Shown in pieces: positions 34,056-44,262 of a stretch of 64,000 nt of DNA. Below the pieces are notes generated by a model that did no database searches, had not been told where the DNA came from, and saw nothing but the letters and a program-made list of their open reading frames with translations. Source of the DNA: Anaeromyxobacter soli (GTDB lineage Bacteria; Myxococcota; Myxococcia; Myxococcales; Anaeromyxobacteraceae); contig NZ_JAKZLF010000004.1 in NCBI RefSeq assembly GCF_022808855.1, forward strand, positions 1 to 64,000, read 5' to 3'. Position 1 is the first letter of the stretch. Every line of letters starts with the position of its first letter. The position numbers and the translations under genes were made by a program.

Positions 34056-36538
34056 ACCACAAAGTTGATCAGCCGCTTCGGGACGAAGACGACCTTGCGG
34101 ATCGTCTTGCCGTCGAGGTGCGCCCTCACCCGCTCCTCGCCCTCCGCGAGCGCGCGGACCTCGGCCTCCGCGGCGGCGACGGGCGCCTGCACCTCACCGC
34201 GAAGCTTGCCGTTCACCTGGACGGCGATCGTGACCACGTCCGCCGCGACGAGCGCGGGGTCGAAGGTGGGCCACGGGTGCTCCGCGAGCAGCTCCTCGCG
34301 CACCGACGGGCCGAGCACCTCGTGCCAGAGCTCCTCGGCCGCGTGCGGCGCGAAGGGCGCGAGCAGCGTCGCGACCGCGAGGAGCGCCTCGCGCACGGCG
34401 GCCCGCTCCGGATCGGCGCCCGGCTCGAGCGCGTAGAGCGCGTTCACGAGCTCCATCAGCGCGGCGATGCTCGTGTTGAACTTGAGATCGCCCTGGAGCC
34501 CGTCGGTGACGCGCTTGATCGTGCGGTGCGTCTTGCGGCGGAGCTCGAGGAAGTCACCCTGCGCCTGCGCGAGCGCGGCCTCGGGCGCGCGGAAGCACTC
34601 CTGCCGCGCGTGGAAGATGCGCCACACCCGCGAGAGGAACCGGAACAGGCCGTCGACCTGCTCGTCCGACCAGTCGATGTCCTTCTCCGGGGGCGCGGCG
34701 AACAGCATGAAGAGCCGGACCGTGTCCGCGCCGAACCGCGCGACCATGGGGCCCGGGGCGACGACGTTGCCCCAGCGCTTCGACATCTTGCGGCCGTCCG
34801 GGCCGTTCACGATGCCCTGCGTGACGAGCCGCTTCACCGGCTCGTCCTCCTGGACGAGCCCGAGCTGGTGCATCACCCGGTGCCAGAAGCGGAAGTACAG
34901 CAGGTGCATCACGGCGTGCTCGGGGCCGCCGACGTACACGTCGACGGGGAGCCAGCGCTTCGCCTCGGCGGGATCGAACGGCCGCGTGTCGTCCTTCGGC
35001 GAGAGGTAGCGCGCGTAGTACCAGGACGAGTCTACGAACGTGTCCATCGTGTCCACCTCGCGCCGGGCGGGCTTGCCGCAGCGCGGGCAGGTGGTGTTCA
35101 CGAACGACGGCACCTTCGCGAGCGGCGGCTCGCCGGTGCCGGTGATGAGCGCCTCCGCCGGCAGCGTCACCGGGAGCTGATCCTCGGGGACCGGCACGGC
35201 ACCGTGGTCGGGGCAGTAGACGATGGGGATCGGCGTCCCCCAGTAGCGCTGGCGCGAGAAGCCCCAGTCGCGCAGGTGCCAGCGAACCGTGGCCTGGCCG
35301 AAGCCGCGCGTCTTCGCCTCGGCGGCGAGCTTCTCGCGCGCCGCCGCGCTGTCGAGCCCGGACGCGTCGCCGGACGCCTCGAGCACCCCGTCGGCCGTGT
35401 ACGCCTCGGTCAGCGCGTCGCCCGCGGGGAGCCGCTCGCCCCGGGCCGGCTGGATGACCACGCGGATGGGCAGCCCGTACTTGCGCGCGAACTCGAAGTC
35501 ACGCTGGTCGTGCGCCGGCACGCTCATAACCGCGCCCGTCCCGTACTCGGCGAGCACGAAGTTCGCGATCCAGACCGGGACCTCCTCGCCGGTGTACGGG
35601 TTCACCGCGTGCGCGCCGGTGAAGACGCCCTCCTTCGGCGCCGCCTCGCCGGTCCGCTCCGCGGCGTCGGTCTTGCGCATGCGCTCGACGAAGGCGCGCA
35701 CCTCCGCCTGCCGCTCGGGGCGCGTGAGCCGCTCGACGAGCGGGTGCTCGGGCGCGAGGACCACGTAGGTGCAGCCGTGGATCGTGTCGACACGCGTGGT
35801 GAAGACCTTGATCGGCCCCTGCCCCGGCACCGCGAAATCCACCTCAGCGCCGACGCTCTTGCCGATCCAGTTGCGCTGCATCGTGATGATGCGCTCGGGC
35901 CACTCCGTGAGCCCGTCGAGCCCGTCGAGCAGGTCCTGGGCGAAGGCGGTGATGCGGAAGGCCCACTCCGGGATCACCTTCTCCACCACCGGCGAGCCGC
36001 AGCGCTCGCAGCGGTTGTCCTCGACCACCTGCTCGTTCGCGATGACCGTCGCGCAGCCGGTGCACCAGTTGGCCTTCCCCTCGCGCCGGTAGACGATCCC
36101 GCGCTCGAGCATCTTCAGGAAGAACCACTGGTTCCAGCGATAGTAGGACGGGTCGGCGGTGACGACCTCGCGGTCCCAGTCGAACGCGTAGCCGAGCTTC
36201 TTCATCTCGGCGCGGAAGGCGACGATGTTCTCGCGCGTCCGCTCGGCCGGGTGGCGTCCGTCCTTGATGGCGGCGTTCTCGGCGGGGAGGCCGAGCGCGT
36301 CGAAGCCGATGGGGTGCAGCACGTCGTGGCCGCGCATGCGCAGGTAGCGCGCGAGCGCGTCGCCGATGGTGTAGACGCGCGCGTGCCCCATGTGCATCGC
36401 GCCGGAGGGATAGGGGAACATCTCGAGCACGTAGCGCTTCTCGGCGTCGGGGCGGCGGCCGGCGTGGAAGGCGCCCGCCCCCTCCCAGCGCGACTGCCAG
36501 CGTGGCTCGATCGACTGCGGCTCGTAACGCTCGTTCAT
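34049..36538 (-). CDS. leuS: Leucyl-tRNA synthetase
   Basis: 829-aa class I synthetase charging tRNA-Leu. The HIGH motif is HMGH (PYPSGAMHMGHARVY) and KMSKS is KMSKRWGN (about residue 585). The CP1 editing domain (GTGAVMSVPAHDQRDFEF) is intact, so mischarged tRNA should be edited. Two zinc-type CxxC clusters are visible (NTTCPRCG, CERCG). The start is ATG at 36538 (MNERYEP, matching the family N-terminus), with ATG at 36544 as an alternative two codons upstream. Divergent from asnS. Confidence 0.98.
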   Translation of the reverse strand: MNERYEPQSIEPRWQSRWEGAGAFHAGRRPDAEKRYVLEMFPYPSGAMHMGHARVYTIGDALARYLRMRGHDVLHPIGFDALGLPAENAAIKDGRHPAERTRENIVAFRAEMKKLGYAFDWDREVVTADPSYYRWNQWFFLKMLERGIVYRREGKANWCTGCATVIANEQVVEDNRCERCGSPVVEKVIPEWAFRITAFAQDLLDGLDGLTEWPERIITMQRNWIGKSVGAEVDFAVPGQGPIKVFTTRVDTIHGCTYVVLAPEHPLVERLTRPERQAEVRAFVERMRKTDAAERTGEAAPKEGVFTGAHAVNPYTGEEVPVWIANFVLAEYGTGAVMSVPAHDQRDFEFARKYGLPIRVVIQPARGERLPAGDALTEAYTADGVLEASGDASGLDSAAAREKLAAEAKTRGFGQATVRWHLRDWGFSRQRYWGTPIPIVYCPDHGAVPVPEDQLPVTLPAEALITGTGEPPLAKVPSFVNTTCPRCGKPARREVDTMDTFVDSSWYYARYLSPKDDTRPFDPAEAKRWLPVDVYVGGPEHAVMHLLYFRFWHRVMHQLGLVQEDEPVKRLVTQGIVNGPDGRKMSKRWGNVVAPGPMVARFGADTVRLFMLFAAPPEKDIDWSDEQVDGLFRFLSRVWRIFHARQECFRAPEAALAQAQGDFLELRRKTHRTIKRVTDGLQGDLKFNTSIAALMELVNALYALEPGADPERAAVREALLAVATLLAPFAPHAAEELWHEVLGPSVREELLAEHPWPTFDPALVAADVVTIAVQVNGKLRGEVQAPVAAAEAEVRALAEGEERVRAHLDGKTIRKVVFVPKRLINFVVG

Positions 36539-36700
36539 CGCCATAAGGGGCGGCGATATTACCGGACGTCGGGGTGTTCGTCTGCCCTTCGTGAGGAACG
36601 GCGCCCCCGTCCGCGCCACGCCGCGAGGCCCCGCCGGCCGCCGGGCGTTCGGTTATAGTGCCCGCCGCCAGAGCGCCCCGAAGCCCACGGAGCCCACCGC
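36539..36700. promoter_or_regulatory. Divergent leuS/asnS promoter region
   Basis: 162 bases between the leuS and asnS starts. A -10-like tatagt for asnS lies at 36654-36659. A taatat for leuS lies at 36556-36561 on the minus strand. No convincing -35 boxes were seen. Confidence 0.35.
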
Positions 36701-38005
<1,305 letters not shown>

Positions 38006-38042
38006 GCGGCGCCGGCTGATCCTGATCTTCCACGAGAGAGAG

Positions 38043-38067
38043 GGGCTCCGGCGATGAGCCGGAGCCC
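38043..38067. terminator. Terminator hairpin, asnS / DUF2892
   Basis: A perfect 10-bp stem (gggctccggc / gccggagccc) with a 5-base loop between the convergent asnS and small membrane-protein genes. No strong U-run, but the position is right. Confidence 0.6.
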
Positions 38068-38085
38068 TGTCCGGTCGCCGCGGGA

Positions 38086-38289
38086 TCAGCTACGCGTCGA
38101 CACCTTGGGCATCGGGCAGGTGCTGAGGCCGAAGAGTCGGTACAGCGGGCAGAACCCGACGAGCCCGGTGAGAAGCGGGATGACGCCGATGAGCCCGATG
38201 AGCGGGCGGGGGCCGGCGACGGTGAGGGAGAGGAGCGCGAGCCCGACCACCACGCGGATGGTCCGGTCCAGAATGCCTTCGTTCATCAT
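38086..38289 (-). CDS. Small DUF2892 (YgaP-like) membrane protein
   Basis: 67 aa. The pattern NEGILDRTIRVVVGLALL followed by GPRPLIGLIGVIPLLTGLVGFCPLY-type hydrophobic helices is that of DUF2892 inner-membrane proteins with two TM helices and a conserved FCPLYRLFG. The two tandem ATGs (38289, 38286) follow an AGGAGG ribosome site 7 bases upstream. It is divergent from an ECF sigma factor gene. Cellular role is unknown; relatives are often fused to or placed near rhodanese domains. Confidence 0.85.
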   Translation of the reverse strand: MMNEGILDRTIRVVVGLALLSLTVAGPRPLIGLIGVIPLLTGLVGFCPLYRLFGLSTCPMPKVSTRS

Positions 38290-38403
38290 GTTTACGACCT
38301 CCTGCACCGGAGAGTGCCGCCGCCCGCCGGAGGATTCGCGGGCCGGCGCTTCTGGCGCTCGCGAATCCTTTCCGCGTCCGCGGGACTCGCAACGGAAGGA
38401 ACG

Positions 38404-38991
38404 ATGCTCGGCGCGCCGACGGACACCAGTGACGAGGAGCTGATCCGCCGGAGCGCGGCGCGCGACCGCGCCGCGTTCGACGCCCTGGTCGCGCGCCACG
38501 GCGGCGCGCTCCTTCGCTTCGCGACGCGCAGCTGCGGGACGGAGGTGGAAGCCGCCGACGCGCTGCAGGACGGGCTCCTCGCGGCGTGGCGCGGCGCCGG
38601 GACGTTTCGCGGCGACGCCAGCGCGCGCACCTGGCTCTTCCAGATCGTGCTCCACTGCTGCCGCCGGCGCGCGCGCCGGCGTGCGGGCGAACCGGAGCAG
38701 CACGCGCCCGTCGAAGCCGCCGCCGATCTCCCCGGAGCCGATGCGCCCGAGGCGCGGGTCGCGGCGCTGCAGGCCGGCGCCGCCCTCGAGCAGGCGCTCG
38801 CGTCGCTACCCGCGGCGGCGCGGGAGGTGCTGCTGCTCCGGGATGTCGAGGGGCTGTCGGGCGCCGAGACCGCGGCGGCGCTATCCATCGACCTCACCGC
38901 GATGAAGAGTCGACTCCACCGGGCGCGGCTCGAGCTCAAGGCCCGCGTCGAGGAGCGCCTCGGCCGCGCGCTCTCGGAGGTGCTGCCGTGA
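38404..38991 (+). CDS. ECF sigma factor
   Basis: 195-aa extracytoplasmic-function sigma factor. Region 2 is visible (FDALVARHGGALLRFATR, ALQDGLLAAWRGAGTFRGDASARTWLFQIV) and so is region 4 (LPAAAREVLLLRDVEGLSGAETAAAL, TAMKSRLHRARLEL). Start ATG at 38404 with AAGGA upstream. It overlaps the anti-sigma gene by 4 bases, the usual arrangement for a regulated pair. Target promoters are unknown; the upstream DUF2892 gene and downstream hydrolase are candidates. Confidence 0.93.
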   Translation: MLGAPTDTSDEELIRRSAARDRAAFDALVARHGGALLRFATRSCGTEVEAADALQDGLLAAWRGAGTFRGDASARTWLFQIVLHCCRRRARRRAGEPEQHAPVEAAADLPGADAPEARVAALQAGAALEQALASLPAAAREVLLLRDVEGLSGAETAAALSIDLTAMKSRLHRARLELKARVEERLGRALSEVLP

Positions 38992-39257
38992 CGATCGAGA
39001 ACGAGAAGGTGATCGCGGGGCTCTCCTGCAGCGACGTCCTCGCGCGGCTCTCCGACTACGTCGACGGCGACCTTCCGGCGGAGGAGCGAGGGCGCGTCGA
39101 GGACCACCTGCGCGCGTGCGAGGGCTGCGCGCGGTTCGGTGGGGAGTTTGCGGCGACGGTTCGCGGGCTGCGCACCCACCTCGGCGCGCCCGCCAGCGTC
39201 TCCGGCGAGCTGAAGGACCGGCTCCGCCGGGCGCTCGACGACGACGGCGCGCCGTAG
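38988..39257 (+). CDS. Zinc-finger anti-sigma factor
   Basis: 89-aa protein with a ZAS-type zinc motif HxxxCxxC (H40, C44, C47 in HLRACEGC) and a helical zf-HC2 fold. No transmembrane segment follows, so it is a soluble anti-sigma factor; metal-thiol chemistry could make it redox-sensitive, as in ZAS proteins such as RsrA, but this is inference. GTG start at 38988 overlaps the sigma-factor stop. Confidence 0.85.
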   Translation: MTIENEKVIAGLSCSDVLARLSDYVDGDLPAEERGRVEDHLRACEGCARFGGEFAATVRGLRTHLGAPASVSGELKDRLRRALDDDGAP

Positions 39258-39333
39258 GGCCCCCGAGCATCTTTCGACGCTGTTGGTCCTGGTTCGACGG
39301 TTCGTCGTACAGTGACCGTCCAGGTCATCTGCA

Positions 39334-39951
39334 ATGGCACCTCCCCTCGTCTTCCTGCCCGGCGCCGGCGGAAGTGAGTCGTTCTGGAAGCCAGTCGGAC
39401 AGCGGCTGGCCGACCTGGGCGACGTCGTCCTCTTCGGCTACCCCGGGTTTGGCGGGGTCCCCGCCGATCCTGGCGTGAAGTCGCTGGACGACCTTTACCG
39501 CTGGATCGTCGCGCGCCTCCCTGCAGGAGCGAGTCACGTCATTGCGCAGTCGATGGGCGGAATCTTCGCCGCACGTCTGGCGCTGGAACATCCGGAGCGG
39601 GTTGAACGCTTGGTCCTGGTCGCGACCTCGGGCGGCATCGACGTACGACGGCTCGGCGCAGCGGAATGGCGTCACGACTACCGAGCGTCGTTCCCGGACG
39701 TGCCGAGCTGGTTCATCGACGACCGCACCGACCTCACGCATCGGCTCGCGGGGATCCGTGCACCGACCCTCCTGCTGTGGAGCGACTCGGATCCGATCAG
39801 CCCGCCCGCCATCGCTCATTTCCTTGCCGAGCGCATCGGGGGCGCTCGCGTCGTCACCGTGCCGGGCGGGACTCACGCGTTCGCGAACGAGCGTCCAGAC
39901 GAGGTCGCGACGATCATCAGGTCCCACCTGGTACCGGTACAGCGGCCCTGA
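39334..39951 (+). CDS. Alpha/beta hydrolase
   Basis: 205 aa, alpha/beta-hydrolase fold. The oxyanion region is FLPGAGGSESFWKPV, the nucleophile elbow is AQSMGG (Ser in the S-M-G turn; Ala replaces the usual first Gly), the acid region is LLWSDSDPISP, and the histidine is in GGTHAFANERP. Similar to small esterase/lipase and BioH-like proteins; substrate unknown. It starts 76 bases after the anti-sigma gene on the same strand. GC at third positions is somewhat lower than in neighbouring genes. Confidence 0.8.
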   Translation: MAPPLVFLPGAGGSESFWKPVGQRLADLGDVVLFGYPGFGGVPADPGVKSLDDLYRWIVARLPAGASHVIAQSMGGIFAARLALEHPERVERLVLVATSGGIDVRRLGAAEWRHDYRASFPDVPSWFIDDRTDLTHRLAGIRAPTLLLWSDSDPISPPAIAHFLAERIGGARVVTVPGGTHAFANERPDEVATIIRSHLVPVQRP

Positions 39952-40045
39952 CGCCGTGCCGCTCCGGCGAGGCGACGACGACCGATCGTATACGGCGGCC
40001 GGGGCAGGTTATCGGCCAACTCGACATTGCTTCAATTGACGGTGA

Positions 40046-41746
40046 GTGTCAGACCTCCATGCCATCCTGTATTCGATGGAGGCCGCGCTCCCCACGATCG
40101 AGACGGACGCGGTGACGCCCGAAGCCTCGCTGGCCGGCTACGCGGCGCCGCTGCTCGATCTGCCGCCGCTCACCCGGGCCGAGCTCGAGACGTGGTTTCG
40201 GGGCGGGGAGCCGGAGGCCGACGCCTGCGAGCATCTCCTCGCCTGGGCCGCACGGGCTCGGGGGACGCTGGACCTCGCGATCGGCGAAGGGCTCGACGCG
40301 CTCAGGCGGGGGGACCGGCTCGCGGAGCTGGGCTATCACCTCGACGACTACGCCCGCGAGGTCCTCGATCTCGGGAAGCGCACCGCCGAGAACCTCGCCC
40401 GGCTCGGGGCTGGGCTGCGCACGCGTCCACGGCTCCGGGCGGCGCTGCGGTCGGGGCTCGTCCGGGTCCGCGCTGCGGAGACGGTGCTGCCGGTCGCGGT
40501 CGGCGAGGCCGAGGCGCGCTGGGTCGAGCGCGCCAGCGTGCAGACGGTCCGCGAGCTGGAGGAGGCGGTCCGCGCGGCGCGGGCGGAGCCGGCCGCCGGC
40601 GAGGAGGAGTGGGTGCGGCTGCGCACGCATCTGCCGCTGAACGAGCGGCTGGTCGTGGACGAGGCGCTCGCGGCCGCGCGCGAGCAGGTGCCGGGCTCGA
40701 CCCGGATCGAGCAGCTGGAGGCGCTCGCGCAGGAGTACCTCGCCGAGTTCTCGTCCGACGGCGACTCCCACGAGCCGCGCTCGCTCGGGCCCGGGTTTGG
40801 CGCCGTGGGCCCCGGTCACTCCGCGCGGCGCGCGGGGGACGGAGCCGAGACCGGCCGATGGGCGGCGCTCCCCCCAGTACCCGAGCTCGCCGCGCCTGAC
40901 GTTCCGTTCGACGAGACCTCGACGGCGCAGGAGCTCGACGAGCGGCTCCGCGCGCTCGGCCGCCTGCGTTCCGGGTGGGATCGCCTCATCGGATTCTGCG
41001 GGTACGCCGTGAAGCGGAGCGGGATTCCGGTGCTCCTGGGCTACGACGGCTTCCGCGAGTACGTCGAGGAGCGGCTGGGGCTCCCCGCGCGCGCGGTGGA
41101 GCAGCGCGTCGCGCTCGAGAAGCGGCTCTGGGAGTCGCCGGCGCTCCGGGAGGCGCGGCGGCAGGGCGTGTCGTACGAGAAGCTGCGGGTGCTGGCGCGA
41201 ACGCCGGAGACCGACATCGCGACGTGGATCCCCCGGGCGCTCGCGGCGACCTGCATCGCCCTGAAGCGCGAGGTGGAGGGGGAGCACGAGCGGCAGATGC
41301 GTGCGCGGCAGAAGATGCTCGTTCCGTTGCCGCGCCGGGTGGCGGTGCTCCTCGCGGACGCCATCGAGGCCGTCCGGGCAAGATTCGGGCGCGTGCTCTC
41401 GACCGGAACGTGCCTCGCGGTCATCGGATTTCACTTCCTCGCGTCGTGGAGGGGTGCGGGGAGACGATCGATGACTCGTTCACAGAAGGTCCGCGCCCGA
41501 GATCACGGTTGGTGCCAGGTCCCGGGGTGCAGCCATCGCGCCGTCCACTCGCACCACATCGAGTTCCGCTCGCACGGCGGCAGCGACGATCCCGAGAACC
41601 AGGTCGGCCTGTGCGCCTTCCACCACCTGCGGTGCGTCCACGGTGGGATTCTCGCCGTGATCGGGCGGGCGCCGGACCGGCTCACCTGGCTCCTGGGCGG
41701 AACCATTTGGGAGGCGGGCACCTGCGCCGAGCCGGTGGCTTGCTGA
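40046..41746 (+). CDS. DUF222-type HNH endonuclease protein
   Basis: 566 aa. The N-terminal 430 residues form a helical DUF222-like region. The C-terminus is an HNH nuclease module: CQVPGC, then HSHHIEFRSHGG, N-Q-V-G-L-C and HHLRCVH, giving the zinc knuckle and catalytic His-Asn-His. The start is uncertain: GTG at 40046 or ATG at 40076, neither with a good ribosome site. Such proteins occur in several copies in some bacteria and have no settled function. It lies beside the hydrolase in a plus-strand stretch that may be accessory. Confidence 0.8.
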   Translation: MSDLHAILYSMEAALPTIETDAVTPEASLAGYAAPLLDLPPLTRAELETWFRGGEPEADACEHLLAWAARARGTLDLAIGEGLDALRRGDRLAELGYHLDDYAREVLDLGKRTAENLARLGAGLRTRPRLRAALRSGLVRVRAAETVLPVAVGEAEARWVERASVQTVRELEEAVRAARAEPAAGEEEWVRLRTHLPLNERLVVDEALAAAREQVPGSTRIEQLEALAQEYLAEFSSDGDSHEPRSLGPGFGAVGPGHSARRAGDGAETGRWAALPPVPELAAPDVPFDETSTAQELDERLRALGRLRSGWDRLIGFCGYAVKRSGIPVLLGYDGFREYVEERLGLPARAVEQRVALEKRLWESPALREARRQGVSYEKLRVLARTPETDIATWIPRALAATCIALKREVEGEHERQMRARQKMLVPLPRRVAVLLADAIEAVRARFGRVLSTGTCLAVIGFHFLASWRGAGRRSMTRSQKVRARDHGWCQVPGCSHRAVHSHHIEFRSHGGSDDPENQVGLCAFHHLRCVHGGILAVIGRAPDRLTWLLGGTIWEAGTCAEPVAC

Positions 41747-41885
41747 ATCGAGCAGGCCCAGAACCGCGTGGCCGCGAAAGCGCCCCTCTTCCGGGCAAGC
41801 ATTCCGGCGGCGCAGGAGGCGCGTGGCGGCTCGAGCGCGGCCGCTCGCCGCCCGTTCCTCAGGCGCCGGGGCTGCATCTGGCCGT

Positions 41886-42689
41886 TCAGAACCGTCCCAT
41901 GAGCGCGAGGCCGCGGCCCACGGGCGCGACGCCGAAGTCGCCGGACCTGCGGCGGTGCAGGAGCGGGACGGCGGTGCCGACCGCCGCCCCCGCGACGAAG
42001 CCGACCACCACGTCGCTCGGGAAGTGGTGGCCGCCCCACACGCGCTCCACCGCAACGCTCGCGCCGGCGAGCCCGGCGACGAGCCAGGGCCAGCCGCGTT
42101 CGCCGTAGCGCAGGCGCATCGTCCAGGCAGCGTCGGTGAGGGCCGCGACGGTGGTGCTCGTGTGGCCGGACCAGAAGGCCCGGTACGAGCCGGGCTGCCG
42201 GAGGTACGCGGGCTCGCCCTCGTACGCGCGGGGGATGGGGCGCTGGGTGGTGTACTTCGCGAGCGCGTTCAGGGCGCCGTTCACGGCGAGCGTCTCCGCG
42301 AACACCGTCGCATCCTCGACGAGCGCGCGGCTCCTGCCGAGCGCGGCCCAGTCGGCGAGCGGCGGGCCGAGCATCGCGAGGTACACGGTCGCGTCGCTCA
42401 CGTGCGCCGCGGCGTCGTCGTGGAGGCCGATCGCCCAGCGGTCGAGCCGGTTCACCTCGCCGCGATCGCAGGGGCAGCGCAGCGCGATGAGCCGGTCCTC
42501 GAGGAGCCAGGGCACGAGGTTCCCGAGCCCGGCGATCGCGATGATCGCGCCGTCCACCGCCGGGTCGACGTGGAAGACCTCGCGCGGGGACCCTCCTGCC
42601 GCCGCGCCCGAGCCCGGCGTCGCGACCGCGACGAGCGCCGCGGTGACGAGCGCCCGGACCGCGGCGGTCCCACCTCGCCCAGGAGCCAT
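41886..42689 (-). CDS. PAP2-family lipid phosphatase
   Basis: 267 aa with a signal peptide or first TM and further hydrophobic helices. The three PAP2 motifs are present: KYTTQRP, WSGHTSTT and VERVWGGHHFPSD (SRxxxxxHxxxD variant with Val-Glu-Arg). A membrane phosphatase for phosphatidate, undecaprenyl or other lipid phosphates is expected. It is the last gene of the mprF-acvB-PAP2 run, 43 bases after acvB, supporting an envelope-lipid role. Confidence 0.88.
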   Translation of the reverse strand: MAPGRGGTAAVRALVTAALVAVATPGSGAAAGGSPREVFHVDPAVDGAIIAIAGLGNLVPWLLEDRLIALRCPCDRGEVNRLDRWAIGLHDDAAAHVSDATVYLAMLGPPLADWAALGRSRALVEDATVFAETLAVNGALNALAKYTTQRPIPRAYEGEPAYLRQPGSYRAFWSGHTSTTVAALTDAAWTMRLRYGERGWPWLVAGLAGASVAVERVWGGHHFPSDVVVGFVAGAAVGTAVPLLHRRRSGDFGVAPVGRGLALMGRF

Positions 42690-42732
42690 CCCCCCCTCCC
42701 CTCCCCGCGCCCGGCGGCGCGTACCGACTGCA

Positions 42733-44262
42733 TCATGGGGACGACGGGGCGCCCGCGCCCGGGGCGGTTCCGCTCGCCGCGTCGTTCACGATGCGCGCGA
42801 GGTTCGCGTAGTCCCGATCGAAGTGGTGACCGCCCGGGAGCACGACGCGGGCGACCCAGGGCAGGTCCACGAGGTGCGGGCAGAGGCTGTCGCTCTCGTC
42901 CGCGCCCTGCACGCACAGGAACCTCGTCGCGCCGCCCGAGGCGCGCACGGCGGCCTCCGTCGAGGTCGCCGCGCTCCGCCGGACCGACGAGAACAGATCC
43001 ACCATGTGGACCTCGAACTCGGCGAAGGTCTGCGGGCCGAGCATCGCGACGAGCTTCAGCGCGGCCCGCTGGTCGGCCGGGAGGCGCGTGGCGACGAACG
43101 GCACGATGTCGGCGCCGCGCGAGTAGCCGATGAGGACCAGCTCCCGCCGGCCCCAGGCTGCGCCGTAGTGCGCGAAGATCCGCGCGACGTCCTTCGCGGT
43201 CTCGTCGGGCGTGCGCCGCCGCCAGAAGTAGCGGAGCGAGTCGAGCCCGACCACCGAGACACCGACGTCGGAGAGCGCGCGGCTCATCCCCTTGTCGAGC
43301 CCGACCCACCCGCCGTCGCCGGTGAGGAGCACGGCGAGGCGCGGTCCAGGCTTCGCCGCGGGGACCTCGACGAGGGGCAGGTTCTTCACGTCGGGGGGCG
43401 GAGCTGCGGCCGCCGGCGGCGCGGGGTCGGGGGGCCGGTCTCCCCCGGCGGCTTGCGCCTCCGCTCGCGGCGGCGCGGCGGGCGTTCCCGCCGCCGGCCG
43501 CGACGGAGCCGCCTCGGCGGCGTCACACTGCGCCTCGATGCGGTCGATCTCGTCCCCGGCGGCCGCGGCCCAGCTCGACACCGGCACGAGCGCGTGGCCG
43601 ACTCCGGGAAGGACCGTCACCGCGAGGGCGCGGCCGCGCCCGAACGCCTGCGCGCTCGCCGCAGGACAGGCGCGGTCTTTCGCGCCGGCCACGATCGCGA
43701 GCGGCGCGCTCGGACGGGCGCCGTCCGCGGGGAGGTCGCCCTGGGGCGTGCTGCGCGGCGCCGGCCCCGCGCCGGCGCAGAGCGGCACCCCGAGCGGCTT
43801 GCCCGGGCACGGCGCGAGCGCGACCGCCCCCGCGAACGTGCCCTCGGGCGCCTGGGCGAGGGCGGCCCACGTCGCCGCGGCGCCCTGCGAGTGCCCGACG
43901 ACGTACGGCCGGACGTACTCCTCGAGCCCGAGCTCCTTCTCGAGGTGTTGCGCGAGCGCCTCGAGATCGCCCGCGGGGTAGACGCAGCGGTGCTCGCGGT
44001 GGCGGGCGAGGTAGCCGGCGGTGTCGACCGCGAGCACCAGCGCCCCGCGGGCGGCGAGCGCCTCCGCGAGGGCACGCCGCCCCTCGCGCACGCCCGGGCC
44101 CTCGCCGGACAGGAGCACCACCACGCGGCGCGGATGGTCCTCGGGCGCGTGGACGTGGACCGCGCCGAAGCCTCGCATCTCGAACGTGCGCGGAGACGCG
44201 CTCACGGGCGGCTGGGCCGGCGCGCTCGCCCCGAGCAGCGCGGCGACGACGAGCGGGATCAT
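42733..44262 (-). CDS. acvB: AcvB/VirJ-family lysyl-phosphatidylglycerol hydrolase
   Basis: 509 aa, secreted (signal peptide at the N-terminus). Two alpha/beta-hydrolase-like halves are separated by a Pro/Ala-rich linker. The N-terminal half has a GHSQG elbow (about residue 124). The C-terminal VirJ half has LLTGDGGWVGLDKG and the nucleophile elbow GYSRG (about residue 381), with PGGHHFDRDY as the histidine segment. In Agrobacterium and rhizobia AcvB hydrolyses lysyl-phosphatidylglycerol and is coupled to lpiA/mprF. The 4-base overlap with mprF here gives the same pairing, supporting the assignment. Confidence 0.88.
   Translation of the reverse strand: MIPLVVAALLGASAPAQPPVSASPRTFEMRGFGAVHVHAPEDHPRRVVVLLSGEGPGVREGRRALAEALAARGALVLAVDTAGYLARHREHRCVYPAGDLEALAQHLEKELGLEEYVRPYVVGHSQGAAATWAALAQAPEGTFAGAVALAPCPGKPLGVPLCAGAGPAPRSTPQGDLPADGARPSAPLAIVAGAKDRACPAASAQAFGRGRALAVTVLPGVGHALVPVSSWAAAAGDEIDRIEAQCDAAEAAPSRPAAGTPAAPPRAEAQAAGGDRPPDPAPPAAAAPPPDVKNLPLVEVPAAKPGPRLAVLLTGDGGWVGLDKGMSRALSDVGVSVVGLDSLRYFWRRRTPDETAKDVARIFAHYGAAWGRRELVLIGYSRGADIVPFVATRLPADQRAALKLVAMLGPQTFAEFEVHMVDLFSSVRRSAATSTEAAVRASGGATRFLCVQGADESDSLCPHLVDLPWVARVVLPGGHHFDRDYANLARIVNDAASGTAPGAGAPSSP

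Noticed and set aside
39334..39927. 200-codon minus-strand ORF opposite the hydrolase
   Set aside because: The plus strand has a full alpha/beta-hydrolase pattern; the minus frame has none.
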